From positions 1 through 9,433 of the forward strand of contig CAJTMS010000061.1 of NCBI GenBank assembly GCA_910577155.1: a stretch of 9,433 bases of DNA. Reading direction: 5' to 3'. Shown in pieces: positions 5,966 through 9,433 of the stretch. Origin of the DNA: an uncultured Mailhella sp. Its GTDB lineage: Bacteria > Desulfobacterota > Desulfovibrionia > Desulfovibrionales > Desulfovibrionaceae. Made by a program: the position numbers and the translations under genes. The notes under the pieces are model-generated. The model did not search any database, had not been told where the DNA came from, and saw nothing but the letters and a program-made list of their open reading frames with translations. Each line of letters begins with the position of its first letter. Positions within the stretch are counted from its first letter, which is position 1.

Positions 5966-7687
5966 ATGCAAAAAATATTTTTAAAAATTGCCCCTTATTT
6001 TATTATTTTGATTGTCTTTATTGTTGCCACTTCCCTGCTGGTCTGGGACATTAAAATTTCAGAACGCAACATTAATATCTCTACCTTTCTTATCCGTGAA
6101 AAAGGAAAATCTATTTTACAAACCATTGAATCCAATATTATTGCTTCACAGATTGATACAAAAGAAAAAATGGATGATTTAATCAGCAATTATACATTAC
6201 AAGATGATGTTGAATTTATTGCATTAGCCAATGGAAAAGGCATGGTGCTGGTTTCCAATAATGATGATATGATTGGCAAAATCCTGCCTATTACCCCAGC
6301 GCTTGCGGAAACTTCAAATTACAATGTGTGTATTAATCCGGATTTTCCTTTTAATTCTGCACAATTGGAAGAATCAAAATATATTATTGTGCAAAGAGCG
6401 CTGTTTCCTCCTCATCCCCAATTTGAAAAAAGGAACGGACATCATAGAAGAAATAAAATCCTTCACTGTCAGCGTGAACTGCTCCGCAATTTTAGTGCTG
6501 ATAATATGCAGATTTTTCTTGTGGTTGGTTTTAAAACTGAAGAAATTTTAGAAGCTAAATTACGCGATGACAAAAAAACTATGCTGCATGTTATTGCTTT
6601 TAGCTTTCTTATTTTTATGAGCTTGCTGTCTTTTGTCCTTTTAAAAAAATATCAAAAATCATACCAGCTTATTGAAACATCAAAAGTTTATTTTGACGGG
6701 CTCATGAAAACGATACCCCTTGGAATTATGACATTAAATAAAGATAATGTCATTGTAACCTGCAATCCTGTTACAGAAGAAATGCTTGGCAGCAGCAATT
6801 TGACGGGCAAAAATATATGCGATTATATCCCTTCTGTTGCTTACCTCAACTTTGATGTTCCGATTATCAATGCCATGGTAAAAACAACTCATCAGCCTGA
6901 CAACAGTTTGGAACTGAACAGTTTTACCATTACTATTGATAATGAAAAAAAAGGAATAGGTATTATTTTACGAGATTTAAAAGAAATCCAAAAATTGCAG
7001 GAAGAATTGAACAGAAAAGACAGACTTGCTTCCGTGGGGCAATTAGCAGCCGGCATTGCCCATGAAATCCGAAATCCTTTAAGCACCATAAAAGGATTTG
7101 CACGAATTTTTGAAGAAAATTCCAAGGAAGGAAGCGAAGAAAAAACGCTTGCAGAAATCATGAATCAGGAAATTTGCCGGGTAGATAAAGTTATTGCTGA
7201 TTTACTGGAACTTTCCAAACCCAATACCCTTACAAAAAGTATTGTTTCTCTGCAAAAAGTTATTGAGCAAGTACAAAATTCTCTTGTTATTCAGGCAAAA
7301 GAAAACCAAGTTGTCTTTCATAATGAAATTACGGCACCGGAAGTAAATCTTGACTTTGATAAAATAATTCAGGTTTTCCATAACATATATATCAATGCAA
7401 TTGAAGCCATGAAAAAAAATTCTCCCGAGAAAGAACGCTGTATTACAACGAAGGCTTGGCAGGAGCAAAACACCATTCATATTTCTATCAAAGACAGCGG
7501 GCATGGCATAGCACAAAATAAAATTTCTCAGCTTTTTACACCGTATTTCACAACAAAAGCAAAAGGAACGGGGCTTGGACTTGTTATAGTGCAAAAAATC
7601 ATTGAGGCACACAAAGGCAGCATAAAAGTTGAAAGCAGCGAACATGTTGGCACAACTTTTCTGATAACATTACCACTTAATATCTAA
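5966..7687 (+). CDS. Membrane sensor histidine kinase, ZraS/NtrB-like, with PAS domain
   Basis: This 573-residue kinase is longer than E. coli ZraS (about 465). Membrane segment 1 is near residues 10-29, a periplasmic sensor occupies about 30-205, and membrane segment 2 is near 207-225. A PAS-like domain follows (about 240-340), then a HisKA domain with the phospho-acceptor in AAGIAHEIRNPLSTIKGF (H366). The ATPase part has the N-box FHNIYINAIEAM (N477), the G1 box DSGHGIA (D510), the F box FTPYFTTK and the G2 box GTGLGL (534-539). All catalytic motifs are intact. The periplasmic domain has a ligand-rich patch (H150, H159, H160, H167, C168) that could bind metal. It phosphorylates the regulator starting 14 bases downstream. 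The ATG at 5966 has no strong Shine-Dalgarno (only GTGAT at 5956-5960), but starts the protein just before membrane segment 1. Metal sensing is inferred from context with the divergent ZraP-like gene; a different envelope signal is possible. Confidence 0.9.
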   Translation: MQKIFLKIAPYFIILIVFIVATSLLVWDIKISERNINISTFLIREKGKSILQTIESNIIASQIDTKEKMDDLISNYTLQDDVEFIALANGKGMVLVSNNDDMIGKILPITPALAETSNYNVCINPDFPFNSAQLEESKYIIVQRALFPPHPQFEKRNGHHRRNKILHCQRELLRNFSADNMQIFLVVGFKTEEILEAKLRDDKKTMLHVIAFSFLIFMSLLSFVLLKKYQKSYQLIETSKVYFDGLMKTIPLGIMTLNKDNVIVTCNPVTEEMLGSSNLTGKNICDYIPSVAYLNFDVPIINAMVKTTHQPDNSLELNSFTITIDNEKKGIGIILRDLKEIQKLQEELNRKDRLASVGQLAAGIAHEIRNPLSTIKGFARIFEENSKEGSEEKTLAEIMNQEICRVDKVIADLLELSKPNTLTKSIVSLQKVIEQVQNSLVIQAKENQVVFHNEITAPEVNLDFDKIIQVFHNIYINAIEAMKKNSPEKERCITTKAWQEQNTIHISIKDSGHGIAQNKISQLFTPYFTTKAKGTGLGLVIVQKIIEAHKGSIKVESSEHVGTTFLITLPLNI

Positions 7688-7701
7688 GCAGAGGGATTTG
7701 T

Positions 7702-9036
7702 ATGAATAATCATATTTTAATTGTTGATGACGATAAAGCACACGGGCTTATGCTGGAAACATTATTGAAAAAATGGCAATTCAAAATTTCACGGGCAGAA
7801 AATGGGATTGAAGCAGTTGAAAGGATTAAAGAAATTCCTTTTGACTGTGTGCTTATGGATATCCGTATGCCTGACATGGACGGTATCACTGCCCTTAAAT
7901 TTATCCATGCCTACAATCCTGCCATTCCCGTTATTATGATGACAGCGTTTTCTGATGTTGAAAATGCCGTTGAATGTGTAAAAAGCGGTGCTTATGATTA
8001 TCTGACCAAACCTCTTGATTTTGACAGGCTGAAAATAACCCTTGATAACAGCTTAGACCATGCAAAACTCAAAAAACAAGTAGAAACAATGGAAATTGAA
8101 TACCAGACCAATATTATCGGAAGCAGTAAACCCATTGTTCAATTAAAAGAGCTAATTAAAAGTTTTGCACCATCTGATGCAACCATACTGATACGCGGAA
8201 AATCCGGAACGGGAAAAGAACTGGTAGCCCGCACTATTTATGAGCTCAGCAACAGAAAAAATAAACCTTTTGTGACTGTCAATTGTGCTGCCCTTTCTGA
8301 AACACTTTTGGAATCCGAACTTTTCGGACATGAAAAAGGAGCGTTTACAGGTGCGGACAAAAAACGGGAAGGACGTTTTTTCCAAGCCAATGGCGGAACC
8401 ATTTTTCTTGATGAAATAGGCGAAATTTCACCGCAAATGCAAGTCAAACTATTACGGGTTTTACAGCAAAAAGAAATCCAGCGGGTCGGCAGTGATGAAA
8501 CTTTTGTCATAGACGTGCGGATTATTGCAGCAACCAACAGAAATTTAGAAGAAGAAATACAAAACGGGCGTTTTCGTGAAGATTTATACTACCGTTTGAA
8601 TGTTGTCACCTTGGATGTTCCAAGCCTTGCAGAACGGGAAGGAGATATTCCTGTTTTGGCACAGCATTTTCTGACGCAATATGCAAAGAAAAACAATAAA
8701 GAGATAAAAGGTTTTACCCCTAAGGCTATGGATTGTCTTTTAAAGCATGAATGGCGCGGCAATGTCCGGGAACTGGAAAATGTCATTGAAAGAGCCTGTA
8801 TTTTAACCTACGGAGATTATATCGACGAAGCACAGCTTCCCAATTTACTGCAGCATATCCATACTCCCAAAAATGATTTTGCAAGCATAAGCACATTGGA
8901 AGATATGGAAAAAGCCTTTATTTTAAAAACATTAAAAGAATGTGATAATAATAAATCCGAAACGGCAAAGCATTTGGGTATTTCACGCAAAACCCTGCAT
9001 ACAAAAATCAAACAATATAATATGGAAGAAGAATAA
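7702..9036 (+). CDS. NtrC-family sigma-54-dependent response regulator, ZraR-like
   Basis: This 444-residue protein has the full NtrC-class layout. The receiver domain (1 to about 120) has the acidic pocket D9-D11, phospho-acceptor D53 in MDIRMPDMDG, T81 and K103. The AAA+ domain (about 135-365) has Walker A GKSGTGKE (166-173), the sigma-54-contacting loop GAFTGA (213-218) and Walker B TIFLDEIGE (D237/E238). The C-terminal Fis-type helix-turn-helix (about 417-441) includes NKSETAKHLGISRKTLHTKI. Every key residue is present, so it should activate RNA polymerase with sigma-54 once phosphorylated by the kinase just upstream. ATG 7702 follows a good AGAGG site (7690-7694) and lies 14 bases after the kinase stop. 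Likely targets are the two divergent sigma-54 promoters at 5721-5737 and 5912-5928. The ZraR name is by analogy of gene layout; other NtrC-type regulators have the same architecture, so no symbol is given. Confidence 0.93.
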   Translation: MNNHILIVDDDKAHGLMLETLLKKWQFKISRAENGIEAVERIKEIPFDCVLMDIRMPDMDGITALKFIHAYNPAIPVIMMTAFSDVENAVECVKSGAYDYLTKPLDFDRLKITLDNSLDHAKLKKQVETMEIEYQTNIIGSSKPIVQLKELIKSFAPSDATILIRGKSGTGKELVARTIYELSNRKNKPFVTVNCAALSETLLESELFGHEKGAFTGADKKREGRFFQANGGTIFLDEIGEISPQMQVKLLRVLQQKEIQRVGSDETFVIDVRIIAATNRNLEEEIQNGRFREDLYYRLNVVTLDVPSLAEREGDIPVLAQHFLTQYAKKNNKEIKGFTPKAMDCLLKHEWRGNVRELENVIERACILTYGDYIDEAQLPNLLQHIHTPKNDFASISTLEDMEKAFILKTLKECDNNKSETAKHLGISRKTLHTKIKQYNMEEE

Positions 9037-9039
9037 AAA

Positions 9040-9433
9040 ATGATTATTGTGTACACCGGCAACGGCAAAGGAAAAACAAGCGCAACTGTTGGACAAGCTT
9101 TGCGGGCGTATGGGAATGCCATACCCCTCTGCTTTGTACAATTTATGAAGAGCAATGTGCAGGCAGGCGAACAAATTGCATTGCAAAAGCTTTTGCAGGA
9201 TAATTTTCATATCGGCGGATGCGGTTTTTTCCGGAATGAAGCTGACAGAGCAAAGCACAGGCAGGCGGTTCTTGCCGCTCTTGCATGGCTGGAAACGAAA
9301 AAAGAACAAGCTGCCATGCTGTTATGCGATGAAATCCTTTATGCATATCATGCAAAACTTATTACTCAGGAAGAAATTGAAAGGCTGATAACATACTGCA
9401 ATGATGCCCAAAAACACCTTGTGCTTTCAGGGC
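9040..9433 (+). CDS. cobO: ATP:corrinoid adenosyltransferase (CobO/BtuR/CobA type), N-terminal part
   Basis: The frame opens at ATG 9040 and runs off the window end with no stop, giving 131 codons of a family about 170-200 residues long. The enzyme transfers the adenosyl group of ATP to the cobalt of cob(I)alamin or cob(I)yrinic acid diamide, a cytoplasmic step in coenzyme B12 synthesis or salvage. The P-loop is GNGKGKTSA at residues 7-15. VQFMK (33-37), the CDEILYA stretch (about 93-99) and LVLSG near the end are the family's conserved blocks, and the protein starts almost directly at the P-loop as in short family members. It starts 3 bases after the regulator stop, with an AG-rich stretch (9024-9031, inside the regulator's last codons) as its likely ribosome binding site, so the two are probably co-transcribed. 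Whether the enzyme works in de novo synthesis or salvage cannot be told here. Confidence 0.9.
   Translation, partial: MIIVYTGNGKGKTSATVGQALRAYGNAIPLCFVQFMKSNVQAGEQIALQKLLQDNFHIGGCGFFRNEADRAKHRQAVLAALAWLETKKEQAAMLLCDEILYAYHAKLITQEEIERLITYCNDAQKHLVLSG

Noticed and set aside
6413..6430. HPQFEK in the kinase, identical to the core of the Strep-tag peptide
   Set aside because: It is a natural stretch of the sensor domain inside an intact gene with the same base use as its surroundings; no sign of an engineered insert, so coincidence.
7202..7645. 147-codon open frame on the - strand inside the kinase gene
   Set aside because: It lies entirely opposite the conserved HisKA/ATPase coding region and its translation shows no recognisable family; a shadow frame.
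8817..9355. Open frames on the - strand across the regulator/cobO junction
   Set aside because: They run antisense to well-conserved coding motifs (Fis-type helix-turn-helix and the P-loop) and have no supporting start signals.

Overview
This AT-rich window carries two unrelated gene blocks separated by a bidirectional terminator. Its protein repertoire (FliR/FlhB flagellar export proteins, a NtrC-class two-component system with sigma-54 promoters, a corrinoid adenosyltransferase) fits a Gram-negative, flagellated, sigma-54-using bacterium. The FlhB and ZraP/ZraSR-like sequences and their arrangement look most like Desulfovibrionaceae or related Desulfobacterota. A low-GC member such as the Lawsonia group is possible, but this is inference from pattern recognition only.

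Left block, positions 1-5046, all on the + strand: the 3' end of fliR, complete flhB, a very large (1054-residue) uncharacterised membrane-associated protein whose N-terminal third resembles a degenerate PHP phosphoesterase fold, and trmL (tRNA wobble 2'-O-methyltransferase). The genes are separated by 3, 8 and 7 bases, so they read as one transcription unit, closed by a perfect 12-bp stem terminator with an A-tract on one side and a T-tract on the other.

Right block, positions 5067-9433: a ZraP-like periplasmic protein on the - strand diverges from a membrane histidine kinase and a sigma-54-dependent response regulator on the + strand, the classic zraP/zraSR layout. Both edges of the 269-base divergent intergenic region carry a sigma-54 -24/-12 element with exact GG-N10-GC spacing. 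A perfect TGTGTA-N5-TACACA palindrome lies almost exactly midway, a good candidate binding site for the regulator. The simplest model is that the kinase senses envelope or metal stress, phosphorylates the regulator, and the regulator drives sigma-54 transcription of both the chaperone-like protein and its own operon. Directly behind the regulator, after 3 bases, begins a cobO-type ATP:corrinoid adenosyltransferase that runs off the window, suggesting cobalamin metabolism may be co-transcribed with the stress system.

The most noteworthy items are the large PHP-like/membrane protein placed after flhB where flhA might be expected, the symmetrical sigma-54 control region, and the linkage of cobO to the stress operon. 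No RNA genes, insertion sequences, CRISPR arrays or attachment sites were seen.
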